From contig NZ_AUDS01000015.1 of assembly GCF_000425585.1 (NCBI RefSeq), positions 62,001 through 126,000 on the forward strand: a DNA stretch of 64,000 nucleotides. Direction: 5' to 3'. The notes beneath the pieces are model-generated. The model was not told the DNA's origin. It worked only from the letters and a program-made list of their open reading frames with translations, and did not search any database. The position numbers and the translations under genes were made by a program. Shown here piece after piece: positions 35,839-45,961 of this stretch (position 1 is its first letter; every line of letters starts with the position of its first letter). This DNA comes from Terrimonas ferruginea DSM 30193. GTDB taxonomy: Bacteria; Bacteroidota; Bacteroidia; Chitinophagales; Chitinophagaceae.

Positions 35839-36417
35839 TCAGGGAGACACATAATAAAGTCGCTGGAGAAAATGGGTGAGTTCTGCACCGGTAAGGATAA
35901 AATCGGCGGAGGATTGTTGCAGTGCCTGGTCGGGCATATAACGGACCAGCGCATCGGCCGGTTGCTGCACAACGGTAGTGCCTTTTCTTTCCTTGATATA
36001 ACGGAGACCGGCTGCTCCGTCGGCATTGGCACCGGAGAGCAGGATGCCGACTAATTTTTCTTTGTACACATCGGCGGCCGCGCGGAAGGCCAGGTCGATA
36101 CTTGGGCGGCTAAAATGTTCTTTTTCGGAATAATCGAGCGAGAAACTGCCATCGTCTTCGATCAGCACATGATAATCTGCGGGACAGAGATAAAGATGAC
36201 CACGTTCTACAATGTCTTTGTCTTCCACTTCCTTCACCACCAGGTGGGAGCGGAAGGAGAGCAACTCTTCGAGTCTTGATTCCCCCTGCGGATCGCGGTG
36301 AAGGACGAGTAACACAGGAATGCTGAATCCTGCATTGATGGTATCCAGCAGGGTGAGTATCACCTGCAGGCTGCCGGCGGAACCGCCGATCGCTACGAGC
36401 GAGGCAGGGTAGGTCAT
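35839..36417 (-). CDS. cheB: CheB-type methylesterase, catalytic domain only
   Basis: 192 residues. Removes methyl groups from glutamate side chains of receptors. The start at 36417 overlaps the cheR stop by ATGA. The catalytic triad is visible: Ser in AIGGSAGSLQ, His in LVLHRDPQG, Asp in LSGANADGAAG. There is no N-terminal receiver domain, unlike classical CheB. No chemoreceptor, CheA or CheW gene is in the window, so with cheR it probably serves the adjacent histidine kinases rather than flagellar chemotaxis. Confidence 0.9.
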   Translation of the reverse strand: MTYPASLVAIGGSAGSLQVILTLLDTINAGFSIPVLLVLHRDPQGESRLEELLSFRSHLVVKEVEDKDIVERGHLYLCPADYHVLIEDDGSFSLDYSEKEHFSRPSIDLAFRAAADVYKEKLVGILLSGANADGAAGLRYIKERKGTTVVQQPADALVRYMPDQALQQSSADFILTGAELTHFLQRLYYVSP

Positions 36418-37247
36418 TTTACCTTTTTCCATAATTTCTCCTTACCGGCTATCTGTTTGTATTTCGGTGCAACCGAGGAAAAGCGAATCGACTCTTTCGT
36501 GCCCAGGGCCAGAAAACCGTTGGCCTCCAGGCTTTCATCAAACAAACTGAGTACCCGGTCCTGCAGTTTTTTATTAAAATAGATCAGCACATTCCGGCAA
36601 AGAATCAGCTGGAATGAGTTGAACGAAAAATCCGTAACAAGATTATGTGTGGCAAAGATCATTTTTTCGCTGAGCGCGGGATCGAATTGTGCCAGGTGAT
36701 AGCTTGCCGTATAATAGGAGGAAAAATCGCGTGTACCGCCGGAAGCTACATAGTTCTTTGAATATTGCTGCATCTGCGACAGCGGAAAAATACCACTGCG
36801 GGCTTTGGCAAGCGCGGCAGGATTCATGTCCGTGGCATACAATAAAGTTTTGTGTAATAACCCGGCTTCCTGCAGCAGGATCGCCATGGAATAAACTTCT
36901 TCACCGGTGGCGCATCCTGCATGCCATACTTTGATAAAAGGGTAAGTGGCCAGCAGCGGCACCACGGTGTCCCTTAAAATACGGTAAAAGCCCGGATCGC
37001 GCAGCATTTCGGTTACGGTAACGCTGATCTCTTCCACCACATGTTGAAAATAACTTTCGTCATGCAGGATGCGGTAACGCAACTCGGCGAAGCTCGACAG
37101 GTGATCGATCATGAGTAGCCGTTCGATCCTTCTTTTGAACGAAGCTTTGGAGTAATCGGAGAAGTCGTATCCATAGGTAACTGCCATATCGTTTATCAGC
37201 AGCTCGATATCTTCATCCGAAAGAAATATGGTCTTCGTTGGTTCCAT
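36414..37247 (-). CDS. cheR: CheR-type protein glutamate methyltransferase
   Basis: 277 residues, the usual length. All-helical N-terminal domain (about 1-80), then the SAM-binding VWHAGCATGEEVYSMAILL (about 112-130), the FATHNLVTDFSFNSFQLILCRNVLIYF segment, and KESIRFSS near the end. It methylates Glu residues of signalling proteins using SAM. It is ten bases after the single-receiver gene and overlaps cheB by four bases. Confidence 0.92.
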   Translation of the reverse strand: MEPTKTIFLSDEDIELLINDMAVTYGYDFSDYSKASFKRRIERLLMIDHLSSFAELRYRILHDESYFQHVVEEISVTVTEMLRDPGFYRILRDTVVPLLATYPFIKVWHAGCATGEEVYSMAILLQEAGLLHKTLLYATDMNPAALAKARSGIFPLSQMQQYSKNYVASGGTRDFSSYYTASYHLAQFDPALSEKMIFATHNLVTDFSFNSFQLILCRNVLIYFNKKLQDRVLSLFDESLEANGFLALGTKESIRFSSVAPKYKQIAGKEKLWKKVK

Positions 37248-37256
37248 TTTTATTCA

Positions 37257-37628
37257 TCACGCCAGAAAATGCGCGAGCCTTTCCATCAGGCGGTCAACGT
37301 CTATCGGTTTTGAAATATAATCATCGGCACCGGCCTCGAGACATTTTTCTTTATCGCCTTTCATTGCCTGCGCCGTTACGGCAATGACGGGCAGTTTTTG
37401 CAATTGTTCGTGGCTGCGTATCATCCGCAAAGCCTGGTATCCGTCGGTGCCGGGCATCATCATGTCCAGCAATATGATACCTGTCAGCGGATCGGCGGCG
37501 GCCATCCGGATGCCCTCCTCTGCGCTGGTGGCGGATGAACTTTCGTAACCCCGCGAACGGAGCGTGGCTGTCAGTGCAAAAATGTTCTTAGCGTCATCAT
37601 CGATGATGAGGATCTTACGGTTACTCAT
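37257..37628 (-). CDS. Single-domain response regulator
   Basis: 123 residues from the ATG at 37628 (MSNRKILIIDDDAKN). One receiver domain: the acidic pair IDDDAKN, phospho-acceptor Asp in IILLDMMMPGTDGY, Thr in VTAQAMKGDKE, Lys in DYISKPID. There is no output domain, so it works as a phosphate shuttle or protein-interaction switch. It is seven bases after the 1200-residue kinase and close to that protein's third receiver domain in sequence. Confidence 0.9.
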   Translation of the reverse strand: MSNRKILIIDDDAKNIFALTATLRSRGYESSSATSAEEGIRMAAADPLTGIILLDMMMPGTDGYQALRMIRSHEQLQKLPVIAVTAQAMKGDKEKCLEAGADDYISKPIDVDRLMERLAHFLA

Positions 37629-37635
37629 AGTGTAG

Positions 37636-40600
37636 TTAGTTGTTCCTTTTGGCTGAATGATCGTAGAGCCAGATGCGCAGCAGGGATACAAGCTGGTCCA
37701 TATCTACGGGTTTTGAAATGTAATCGTCGGCACCGGCCTGTATGCATTTTTCGCGGTCGCCGGCCATGGCCTTGGCCGTGATGGCGATGACGGGCAGTTT
37801 TTTCCAGACACTGTTTGCCCTGATCTTGCTGATCGTTTCATAACCATCCATTTCAGGCATCATCATATCCATCAGCACAATATCGATGTCTTTCTCGCGC
37901 TTCAGCAATTCCAGCGCTTCCTTGCCGTTAATGGCCGGCACTACCTGCATCTGGTGCTGCTCCAGCACGCGTGTGAGGGAGAAAATATTTCTCACATCAT
38001 CATCTGCCATCAGTACTTTACGTCCCTTCAATATTTCTGCCAATGGCTTCATCCTCGGAGGGGCACCGCCTTCTTTTTTCTTGTGTTCTTCCATCAGATG
38101 CAGGAAAATGGACACTTCATCCAATATCCGGCGGTAGGAGTGCGCCGTTTTTACTACAATCGAATCTGCATATTGTTTGATACGCATTTCTTCGCCGCGC
38201 GACAAACTTTTTCCTGTGAAAATGATGACGGGAAGGTGTTCGAGTCCTTTATTTTTTTTCAGGCTTTCCAGCGTTGAATAAGCATTCATGTCAGGCACGC
38301 CCATGTCCAGGATCACACAATCCGCTTCTTTCTGCTGCAGCGTTTCCAGGCCCTCTTCAATGTTGGCAGATATCCGGGCGCTGATATTGTGTGTGCTGAG
38401 GAAGTAGGAGAGCGCCTCGGCATGTTTGGTATTGTCTTCGATGATCAATACCTGCTTGTTGTCTTTATTCAGGTAGTATTCGATTTTTTCAAAAACCGAA
38501 TTCATCTGATCGAGCGCAACGGGTTTGTTGATGAAGTCGATCGCTCCCAGGCTGATGCTTTGTTTTTTTACCGAATGGGAGGACATGATATGCACCGGTA
38601 TGTGACGGGTGAGTTTGTCTTTTTTCAATTCTTCCATTACTTCCCATCCGCTTTTGACCGGTAACTGAATGTCGAGCAGAATACCTGCGGGCAGGTAGCG
38701 GCGTGCTAGTTCTACACCATGGTCGCCACGTACGGCCACGATGGCTTTGTATCCTTTACGTCTGGTAAAGTCGACCAGTGCATGTGCAAAACCGGTATCG
38801 TCTTCCACGATCAGCATCACTTTGTCGCCGGGTTGTACTTCATCCCGGTCATCGGGCATATCGGCCGGAATATGACCGGCAATAAATTCATACGGCTCGG
38901 GCAGGTTGGCCTCCGGCTCGGTTGTTTCCGTTTCGATGGCAGGAAGTAATTGTGCCAATGGTTCCTCCTGTTCCGCGGTTGAGGGATTTACAGGGATGGA
39001 AAGAATAAACGTACTTCCCTTGCCATGTTCGCTGGTTAAAGTGATATCGCCGCGCAGCAGCAGCGCCAGTTGACGGCTGATCGACAGACCGAGACCAGTG
39101 CCACCGTATTTGCGACGGGTGGAACCATCGGCCTGCTGGAATGCTTCGAAGATGAGTAATTGTTTTTCCTGCGGAATGCCAATGCCCGTATCGGTTACGC
39201 GGATGTTGAGATAACCTTTGAGTTCTTCCGGTGCGGAGAAAGCGAGTTCCACGGAGCCTTTTTCAGTAAACTTGATGGCGTTGGAAATAAGGTTTTTGAT
39301 GATCTGCTCGAGGCGGAGTTTATCGGTTTCGATTTCCTCCGGCGCGCGTTGCTCGCGCACGATGCGGAACTCAACGCCTTTTTCACGGGCCATTGGTTCA
39401 AACATCATCTGCATATCGCGCGCAATTTCGCTGACGGGGACCATTTCATATTCCAGTTCCATTTTGCCCGACTCGATCTTGGACAGGTCGAGGATATCGT
39501 CGATGAGCATGAGCAGGCTGTTGCCTGAGCTTTGAATGACGTTGGCAAACTCAACCTGTTCAGGTTTGAGATTGGCATCGTTGTTTTCACCAAGTAAACG
39601 GGAGAGCAGGAGGATCGAGTTGAGCGGCGTGCGCAGTTCGTGCGACATGTTGGCGAGGAACTCCGACTTGTAGCGGGCGCTCAGGGCAAGCTCTTCCGAT
39701 TTCTTTTGTATCTCGAGGTTGCGCTGGAGAATGAGGTCGTTTTTCTCTTCCAGTAATTTGGAACGTTCCTGCAGTTCGCTGTTGGTTTCCATTAACTCTT
39801 CCTGCTGCACTTTGAGTTCTTCTTCGGAAGCCTGGAGTTTTTCAGCTTGCGCTTCGAGTTCGGTATTGAGGTTTTCCAATTCGCTGTGTTGCGCTTGCAA
39901 CTCTTCAGACTGCGCCTGTGTTTCTTCCAGCAATTCCTGCAGGCGTGCGCGGCTCTGCGCGGTATTGAGTGCGATGCCTACCGGTTCCGCGATGGTATTG
40001 AACAATTGGAGGTCGCGTTCGGTGAAGTCGTTGAATGCGCCGAGTTCGATCACACCTTTTACACTGCCTTCGAAAATAACCGGGAAGGCCACAATGCTGC
40101 GGGGGCGGACTTCGCCCAACCCGAAGGTGATCACAAAATCTTCTTCCCGTATGTCAGTAGCTAAAACGGTGCGTTTGCTTTCAGCGGCCTGTCCGGTAAC
40201 GCCGTTGCCGGATTCAATCTTATTCCGGATCGAATCGGCTTTTACAGCATAACCATTCTGGAAGGTGAGCACATTTTCTTCCAATAAATAAAAAGCGCCG
40301 GCCTGTGCATTGGTATAAGACGCCAGATGATTCAGTATTTCGCTGGTGAGATCGATCACTGTTTTTTCACCGGCCATTTTTTCACTTAATTGCATGGAAC
40401 CTGTCTGCAACCATTCTTTGTCTTCCAATAATGTAAAGGAATGATCGAGTGACGCAGCCATCATATTCAGCGAGAAGGAAAGATTTCCGAGCCCGTCGCT
40501 TTGTTCTTCATTCAGACGTATTTTATAATCACCTTTGGAAATTTGTGCAGCCAGTGCTTGGATGATGTCGATACGGGTGGTGATATCCTTGTCTTTCGCC

Positions 40601-41238
40601 TGCAATTCCAGGGTAAGCTCGCGTTGACGCCTGAAGCTTTCACTGACTTTTCGGTAAAAGTAAACAGTGGTAAACACGGCGATCAATGCGGCAATAATGA
40701 TCAGTACCGGTGTGAAAGCCGAGAACCGCTGTACGGAATCTGTTCGTTGAATCAGTAATTGTTGTTCTGTTTCCTGCATCTGGATCACCAGCCGGCGTGC
40801 ACGGTCCATTTCGGCTTTACCTAAACGTAGTTGATTAGCATCGGCTTGTTTGATTACGATCGAACGATTCAGGTAATCAAATCTCGCGGTAATGATAGCG
40901 GCGAGATCTGTCACACGTCGCTGTTGTATGGGGTTATCAGACGTCAGGCTTCTCACCGTATCGAGTGATGCCTGTGTTCTTTCGTGTGCACCGAAGTAGG
41001 GTGTCAGAAAGGAGGAGTCGCCGGTGAGCAGGTAGCCTCGCTGCCCGGTTTCAGCATCCTTGGTGTAGGAAATCACGTTTTCCAGTTCTTTCAATACCGT
41101 ATTGGTATGATTAACCTCGCCGGCACTATAAATAAGGTTGCGGATGCTGATGAAGGAGGCTACTGAAGTCAGCAGCAGGATTGCGAGTGAGATTCCGAAA
41201 CCCACGGTTAGTGTACGTCGCGTGTGGCTGGTTGGCAT
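37636..41238 (-). CDS. Hybrid sensor histidine kinase: CHASE3-HAMP-GAF-coiled coil-HisKA-HATPase-REC-REC-REC
   Basis: 1200 residues. TM1 about 11-31, CHASE3 periplasmic domain about 40-172 ([16 protein letters not shown] is its signature), TM2 about 173-196, HAMP about 205-270, GAF about 290-430. A long Glu/Gln/Leu coiled coil spans about 431-525. HisKA has the phospho-acceptor His near 533 ([15 protein letters not shown]). HATPase follows at about 640-760 ([29 protein letters not shown]). There are three receivers to the end, each with its Asp (LLDIQLP, ILDMGVP, LMDMMMP). The Gln/Glu-rich coiled coil could be the target of the CheR/CheB pair encoded downstream. That is inference. Confidence 0.93.
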   Translation of the reverse strand: MPTSHTRRTLTVGFGISLAILLLTSVASFISIRNLIYSAGEVNHTNTVLKELENVISYTKDAETGQRGYLLTGDSSFLTPYFGAHERTQASLDTVRSLTSDNPIQQRRVTDLAAIITARFDYLNRSIVIKQADANQLRLGKAEMDRARRLVIQMQETEQQLLIQRTDSVQRFSAFTPVLIIIAALIAVFTTVYFYRKVSESFRRQRELTLELQAKDKDITTRIDIIQALAAQISKGDYKIRLNEEQSDGLGNLSFSLNMMAASLDHSFTLLEDKEWLQTGSMQLSEKMAGEKTVIDLTSEILNHLASYTNAQAGAFYLLEENVLTFQNGYAVKADSIRNKIESGNGVTGQAAESKRTVLATDIREEDFVITFGLGEVRPRSIVAFPVIFEGSVKGVIELGAFNDFTERDLQLFNTIAEPVGIALNTAQSRARLQELLEETQAQSEELQAQHSELENLNTELEAQAEKLQASEEELKVQQEELMETNSELQERSKLLEEKNDLILQRNLEIQKKSEELALSARYKSEFLANMSHELRTPLNSILLLSRLLGENNDANLKPEQVEFANVIQSSGNSLLMLIDDILDLSKIESGKMELEYEMVPVSEIARDMQMMFEPMAREKGVEFRIVREQRAPEEIETDKLRLEQIIKNLISNAIKFTEKGSVELAFSAPEELKGYLNIRVTDTGIGIPQEKQLLIFEAFQQADGSTRRKYGGTGLGLSISRQLALLLRGDITLTSEHGKGSTFILSIPVNPSTAEQEEPLAQLLPAIETETTEPEANLPEPYEFIAGHIPADMPDDRDEVQPGDKVMLIVEDDTGFAHALVDFTRRKGYKAIVAVRGDHGVELARRYLPAGILLDIQLPVKSGWEVMEELKKDKLTRHIPVHIMSSHSVKKQSISLGAIDFINKPVALDQMNSVFEKIEYYLNKDNKQVLIIEDNTKHAEALSYFLSTHNISARISANIEEGLETLQQKEADCVILDMGVPDMNAYSTLESLKKNKGLEHLPVIIFTGKSLSRGEEMRIKQYADSIVVKTAHSYRRILDEVSIFLHLMEEHKKKEGGAPPRMKPLAEILKGRKVLMADDDVRNIFSLTRVLEQHQMQVVPAINGKEALELLKREKDIDIVLMDMMMPEMDGYETISKIRANSVWKKLPVIAITAKAMAGDREKCIQAGADDYISKPVDMDQLVSLLRIWLYDHSAKRNN

Positions 41239-41239
41239 A

Positions 41240-42703
41240 TTAAGCTTCTTTTTTAAGCGGAATAGAAAAATAGAATGTCGATCCTTTGCCCGGTTCGCTG
41301 TTCACACCATACTGCCCGCCGTGACGCCGGATGATTTCAGCACAGATATACAAACCGATTCCCATTCCCTGGAAACTCGACACGGCTTGCGGCGCGCGGT
41401 AAAATTTGTTGAACAGTTTTTTCTGATCGACATCCGAAATGCCGATACCGAAGTCGGTAACGGAAAGCCAGAGTTCATTGTCCTTCACCCGCGCATCCAC
41501 GATCACTTTGCGTTCATCGGGTGAATACTTGATAGCGTTGTTGATGAAGTTGGTCACTACCTGGTCCAGGCGTGATTCGTTGCCGTAGACGGGCACTGGT
41601 ACAAATCCTGTCCGTTCAATCAGGTAATCGGGATAGCTGCGCTTGAACATTTCGATCTGCGTGGTGAGCATGGATTCGAAATCAAAAGTCGTCTGGTCGA
41701 AAACCAGTTTGCCGCTTTCGAGTTTTGAAATATCGAGTAACTCGGCGATCAGTCCGTCGAGTTTCTTAACCTGTGTAAGTGTGCGATCGATATAAAGCGA
41801 CAAGGGGTTTTTATCGATTGCTTCGCGTTGCAGCAACTGCAGGTAAGCCTTGATGCTGGTCAGTGGTGTTTTCAGTTCGTGGCTGGCGATGCTGATGAAT
41901 TCGTCTTTTTTCTGCACGGCCTGCTTCTGGTCTTCGATGTCGGTAAAGGTGCCGGCCCATTTCACCACTTTATCATTTTCTCTCACCGGCATTACGCGAA
42001 CGAGATGATAGCGCCAGTCGCCCCCATCGCGGCGGCGGATGCGGGCCTCCATTTCGATGGGCAAACCCCGTGGTATCTGGCGGAGCAGAGCGGTGCGGAA
42101 ATCTTCGTCTTCCTCATGAACAGGGGGGAATTCACCGGCACTGCCGGCATAGTCGAGCCAACGGGTATTGTTGTATTCGAGGGCGCCTTCGGCCGTAGTG
42201 GTAAAAGCGATCTGTGGAATGGACTCAAGAATGGAGCGGAACTCGGCGGCTTTTTCGTCGGCTTCCCTTTTTGCCTTCTTCCTGTTTTCTACTTCCTGCA
42301 CGAGGTCGATATGCATTTCCTGCATCTGGCGGCTTTGCTCGTACAGCCGGTAAAGTGTTTTCACCTTAAGCAGCAGGATATCCGGATCGATGGGTTTGGT
42401 AATATAATCGACCCCGCCCGAGGAATATCCCCGGGTAATGTATTTTTTATCAGTGTTAACGGCCGTAAGAAAGATAATGGGAATATCCTTCGACTTGCTG
42501 TAGCCCGATAAAATCTCAGCCACCTCAAAACCGTCCATCCCCGGCATCTGAACGTCCAGGATGATGAGGGCATACGAGTTGGCCAGTATTTTTTTGAGGG
42601 CCTCTTCACCGCTTGTTGCCGTATCTACGGGAAAGGAGTGGATGGAGAGGAGGGCCTTCAGTGAGTAAATATTCTCCGCTTTGTCATCGACAATAAGTAT
42701 CAT
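41240..42703 (-). CDS. Hybrid response regulator-histidine kinase: REC-PAS-HisKA-HATPase
   Basis: 487 residues, cytosolic. Receiver about 1-120 (Asp in ALIILDVQMPGMDGFE), short helix, PAS domain about 150-270 (FRSILESIPQIAFTTT), HisKA with FISIASHELKTPLTSIKAYL, HATPase with FINNAIKYS and GMGIGLYICAEII. It starts the signalling operon: the ATG is at 42703 and the 1200-residue kinase follows one base after its stop. It presumably takes phosphate at its own receiver from another kinase and relays to the later members. Confidence 0.92.
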   Translation of the reverse strand: MILIVDDKAENIYSLKALLSIHSFPVDTATSGEEALKKILANSYALIILDVQMPGMDGFEVAEILSGYSKSKDIPIIFLTAVNTDKKYITRGYSSGGVDYITKPIDPDILLLKVKTLYRLYEQSRQMQEMHIDLVQEVENRKKAKREADEKAAEFRSILESIPQIAFTTTAEGALEYNNTRWLDYAGSAGEFPPVHEEDEDFRTALLRQIPRGLPIEMEARIRRRDGGDWRYHLVRVMPVRENDKVVKWAGTFTDIEDQKQAVQKKDEFISIASHELKTPLTSIKAYLQLLQREAIDKNPLSLYIDRTLTQVKKLDGLIAELLDISKLESGKLVFDQTTFDFESMLTTQIEMFKRSYPDYLIERTGFVPVPVYGNESRLDQVVTNFINNAIKYSPDERKVIVDARVKDNELWLSVTDFGIGISDVDQKKLFNKFYRAPQAVSSFQGMGIGLYICAEIIRRHGGQYGVNSEPGKGSTFYFSIPLKKEA

Positions 42704-42872
42704 GCTGATCCTTTACGGTGTATTTTTTTTTGAGGCTAGCAGCATAGTGCATAAAAATAAGGATTTAGCCCTACAAATTCTGTACCCGAACAGAAAAACA
42801 ACAGTTTATGGAAAATAACGAAGGCAGACGGAGACTTTAAATTAAGAAAAACTTCTGTCATATATTTACCGC

Positions 42873-43235
42873 GTGAAAAAAATCATTATTTACGACGACG
42901 ATAAGGATTTGCTGGAAGTATGCAGTATTATTCTCGCTGCGCGGAATTTTGAAGTGATCAATAAAGACAACTGCAACGGCATACTCGAGGATATTGACAC
43001 GCATAGTCCGGATGTGATCCTGATGGACAACTGGATCCCCGACATCGGCGGGGTAAAAGCGATACAGATCGTAAAAGGATCTCCCATACACAAGGGAGTG
43101 CCGGTGATTTTATTTACCGCTAATAATAATATACAGGAACTGGCCCAGGAAGCGGGCGCAGATTACGCGCTGCAGAAACCTTTCGATATTGCGGAACTGG
43201 AGCAGATCGTGCTGAATGCTACGCAGGCCAATTAA
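42873..43235 (+). CDS. Single-domain response regulator
   Basis: 120 residues, divergent from the kinase operon (169-base gap). Starts with GTG (42873). Receiver signatures: IIYDDDKD, phospho-acceptor Asp in [13 protein letters not shown], Thr in LFTANNN, Lys in LQKPFDIAE. The loop after the Asp (NWIP rather than MMMP) is atypical. Its stop overlaps the convergent uxuA stop by four bases. A -7-like TATATTTA lies four bases before the GTG, so the mRNA may be nearly leaderless. Confidence 0.88.
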   Translation: MKKIIIYDDDKDLLEVCSIILAARNFEVINKDNCNGILEDIDTHSPDVILMDNWIPDIGGVKAIQIVKGSPIHKGVPVILFTANNNIQELAQEAGADYALQKPFDIAELEQIVLNATQAN

Positions 43236-44407
43236 TCAGCGTGCAAGTTTCTGCGGATGCCCAACTCCAATCCGCGAATTTCTGCCAATCCACGTAAACG
43301 TCCGATAGCCGAGTAGCCGGGGTTCGTTTTCTTTTTCAGGTCGTCGAGCATCTGGTGGCCATGATCGGGACGCATGGGAATGTTGGTTGCCTGTTTTTGC
43401 ATCACCTCTACCAGCGCCTTTACCACTTCATACATATCAACGTCGCCTTCGAGATGGTCGGCTTCGAAGAAATTGCCTTCCTCATCGCGCAGCGTACTGC
43501 GGAGGTGAACGAAATGAATACGGTCGCCAAACTGGTGCACCATCGCGGGCAGATCATTATCTGCACGAACGCCGAAGGAACCTGTGCAAAAACAAAGACC
43601 GTTGGAAGACGAGGGAACGGCGCTGAACAAAGCGGAAACCTGACCGGGTGTGCTCACCACGCGTGGCAGACCGAACATGGGATAAGGAGGGTCGTCGGGA
43701 TGAATAGCCAGCAGTACGCCTTCCTGTTCGGCAACCGGTGCAATCTCGCCGAGGAACGCAATAAGGTTTCGTTGTAAACCGGCCGCGTCAATGCCTTTGT
43801 AAGTATCGAGCGCCTGCTGGAATTGCGCCAGCGTGAAGCTTTCTTCGCTGCCGGGTAAGCCGGCAATAATGTTGCGTTGCAATTGCTGGCGGTCTTCGTC
43901 GCTTAGCTGACCGAGGTAATCGGCAGCTTTTTTCAATTCTTCTTCGCTGTATTCTTCTTTTGAGCCCGGGCGCTGGAGCATGAGTGCATCAAAAGCAACA
44001 TAAGCCAGGCGTTCAAAACGCAAAGCTTTGCTGCCATCGGCACAGGTGAAGGAGAGATCGGTGCGCGTCCAGTCGAGCACGGGCATGAAGTTGTAGGTAA
44101 CGATGCGGATATCGCAGGCGGCCAGGTTGCGGATGCTTTCCTTATAATTAATGATGTATTCTTCAAAATTGCCCGTGCGGGTTTTGATGCCTTCGTGTAC
44201 GGGGATACTTTCTACTACTGACCATAAGAGTCCTGCCGCTTCAATTTCTTCTTTGCGTTTGAGAATTTCCTCTTTTGTCCATACTTGTCCGTTGGGAATA
44301 TGATGGAGAGCGGATACAATGCCCGTGCATCCGGCCTGGCGTATATCCTGGAGACTTACAGGGTCATTCGGTCCGAACCAGCGCATTGTTTGTTGAAAGC
44401 GGTACAT
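43232..44407 (-). CDS. uxuA: Mannonate dehydratase, copy 2
   Basis: 391 residues, parallel to the copy at 24807 along its whole length: [86 protein letters not shown]. All the expected metal-ligand regions are intact in both copies. It is monocistronic and divergent from a LacI-type regulator, with composite repeat element copy 3 in the 305-base gap. The regulator next door is the obvious candidate to control it. Confidence 0.94.
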   Translation of the reverse strand: MYRFQQTMRWFGPNDPVSLQDIRQAGCTGIVSALHHIPNGQVWTKEEILKRKEEIEAAGLLWSVVESIPVHEGIKTRTGNFEEYIINYKESIRNLAACDIRIVTYNFMPVLDWTRTDLSFTCADGSKALRFERLAYVAFDALMLQRPGSKEEYSEEELKKAADYLGQLSDEDRQQLQRNIIAGLPGSEESFTLAQFQQALDTYKGIDAAGLQRNLIAFLGEIAPVAEQEGVLLAIHPDDPPYPMFGLPRVVSTPGQVSALFSAVPSSSNGLCFCTGSFGVRADNDLPAMVHQFGDRIHFVHLRSTLRDEEGNFFEADHLEGDVDMYEVVKALVEVMQKQATNIPMRPDHGHQMLDDLKKKTNPGYSAIGRLRGLAEIRGLELGIRRNLHAD

Positions 44408-44413
44408 GGGAGT

Positions 44414-44612
44414 ATTGAGTATTAAGTTTTAGGTTATAGGTTTAAGGCGTAGGGCCCGACACTTCGGGCCGAAGCTTCGGCCTAAGGCGTAAGGCGTAAG
44501 GTTAAAACAGCCGCCCGACACTTCGGGCATAAGTATTAAGTTTTAATTAATCGCCTGGCTGTTTTATTCACGATTGACCATTCACGATTGACGATTCACG
44601 ATTGACCATTCA
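44414..44612. repeat. Composite heptamer element, copy 3
   Basis: NNTAAGT/NNTAGGT units (44414-44441), GCCCGA-cact-TCGGGC hairpin and palindrome GGCCGAAGCTTCGGCC (44467-44482), three NNTAAGG units (44481-44501), AAAACAGCC (44504-44512), a second GCCCGA hairpin (44513-44528), more NNTAAGT units (44528-44548), GGCTGTTTT (44557-44565), then seven CGATTGA/CGATTCA/CCATTCA units (44564-44612). Same orientation as copy 1. It fills most of the 305-base gap between uxuA and the LacI gene. Confidence 0.9.
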
Positions 44613-44674
44613 CTCTTGCCGCAAGTTGCAGCAAAAAGAACAGTAAACATTAATGGCCGTCGATTTTTTTGCGA

Positions 44675-44707
44675 AAACGTTTGCGAGCCGATGAATAGTT
44701 ATTTTTG
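44675..44707 (+). promoter_or_regulatory. LacI-gene promoter with possible operator
   Basis: -7 element TATTTTTG (44700-44707), five bases before the ATG at 44713, implies a start of transcription at or next to the start codon. Upstream, GCGAAAACGTTTGCG contains the palindrome AAACGTTT (44675-44682), the kind of central-CG site bound by LacI-family proteins, possibly for autoregulation and for control of the divergent uxuA. Confidence 0.45.
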
Positions 44708-44712
44708 CGGAT

Positions 44713-45720
44713 ATGGCTGGAACTGATCTTAAAAAACTGGCGCGGGAACTCAATCTCGCCGTGTCGACGGTGTCGAGAGCGCTGCGGGACAGCCACGAGA
44801 TCAGTGCTGCTACCAAGGCGAGGGTAAAAGCGCTGGCAGATAAATATGGGTTTCGTCCCAACCCACATGCCAGCAGTCTCCGCCAGGCCAAAAGCCGCAC
44901 CATAGCAGTGGTAGTGCCCGAGATCCGCAATAACTTTTTTTCACAGGCAATAAATGGCATCGAGCTGGTGGCGCAGGAAAAAGGGTATCATGTACTTATT
45001 TACCTGACGCATGAAAACAGTAAACAGGAACGCGAAGTAGTGCAGTTGCTGCAAAACGGACGCGCAGACGGACTACTGATCTCCGTTACCGAAGCTGAAT
45101 CCTATCCCCATCTTGAAGCCTGCCGCGAAGCTGAACTGCCCATTGTATTTTTTGATCGGGTAGTGGATGAGATCGATGCGCCACGGGTGATCACCGACGA
45201 AAAATTATTGGCTTATCAGACCTGTCGCCGGTTGCTCGAAAGCGGTTGCGAACGCATCGCTTTTCTTACCATGGCCGGTAATCTTTCCATCAGCCGTCAC
45301 CGGCAGGATGGTTATCTGCAGGCATTGAAAGAAAAAGGGAAGGAGCATTTATCCATTATTGTGGAATGCAGTGCTGCCGATGACCACAGCCGTGAGCAAT
45401 TGAAAAAAATCCTGAGCGGTCCGCAACGGCCCGATGCGGTATTTGCGGCGGTGGAGAAACTGGCGGTGGACACCTATGAAGTGTGTGCAGAAATGGAATT
45501 GAACATACCGGAAGATCTTTGTGTGGCAGGTTTCTCCAATCTGACGGTCGCTTCACTCTTTAACCCGCCGCTGACAACGGTTGTGCAACCCGCCTATGAG
45601 ATCGGGAAGGAAGCCGCCGGCATCCTTTTTCGCTTGATCGAAGGCAAAAAATTGTTGCCGGGGGAACAAAAAAGAGTATTGCCTTCACACCTTGAATGGC
45701 GGCGCTCAACGGCGCGTTAG
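44713..45720 (+). CDS. LacI-family transcriptional regulator
   Basis: 335 residues. N-terminal helix-turn-helix (DLKKLARELNLAVSTVSRALRDSHEISAATKARV, residues about 4-38), hinge helix RPNPHASSLRQAKS, then a periplasmic-binding-protein-like sugar-sensing domain (TIAVVVPEIRNNFFSQAINGIE onward; effector pocket around FFDRV and CVAGFSNLTVASLFNPPLTTV). It is divergent from uxuA copy 2 and most likely responds to a hexuronate-pathway intermediate (inference). A terminator follows its stop. Confidence 0.93.
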   Translation: MAGTDLKKLARELNLAVSTVSRALRDSHEISAATKARVKALADKYGFRPNPHASSLRQAKSRTIAVVVPEIRNNFFSQAINGIELVAQEKGYHVLIYLTHENSKQEREVVQLLQNGRADGLLISVTEAESYPHLEACREAELPIVFFDRVVDEIDAPRVITDEKLLAYQTCRRLLESGCERIAFLTMAGNLSISRHRQDGYLQALKEKGKEHLSIIVECSAADDHSREQLKKILSGPQRPDAVFAAVEKLAVDTYEVCAEMELNIPEDLCVAGFSNLTVASLFNPPLTTVVQPAYEIGKEAAGILFRLIEGKKLLPGEQKRVLPSHLEWRRSTAR

Positions 45721-45740
45721 GCATTTACCGCAAATAAAAA

Positions 45741-45763
45741 AAAGAGGGAAAACCGTCTTTTTT
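45741..45763 (+). terminator. Probable terminator after the LacI gene
   Basis: AAAGAGGG-aaaa-CCGTCTTT with one mismatch, followed by three more T. Confidence 0.5.
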
Positions 45764-45911
45764 AATGGGTAATTTCCATTAAATCACTATATTAGGGAGT
45801 AAGTAAAAATACGATAGATGAAATCGTAAAACTTTGTAGGTAAAAACACTTACACCTGTCTTTCTTTCATCAGTCGTCGTTGCTTTGAATCTTGTTAAGG
45901 TATTTTTCATT

Positions 45912-45919
45912 TACTTTTG
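45912..45919 (+). promoter_or_regulatory. -7 promoter element of the NarL-type regulator gene
   Basis: TACTTTTG matches the Bacteroidota consensus TAnnTTTG. A TTG at 45892-45894 could be the -33 element (17 bases apart). The predicted 5' untranslated region is about 38 bases. Confidence 0.55.
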
Positions 45920-45961
45920 ACCACACAAACCTATCCTGAAACGTATAAGCCCTATATCCAA

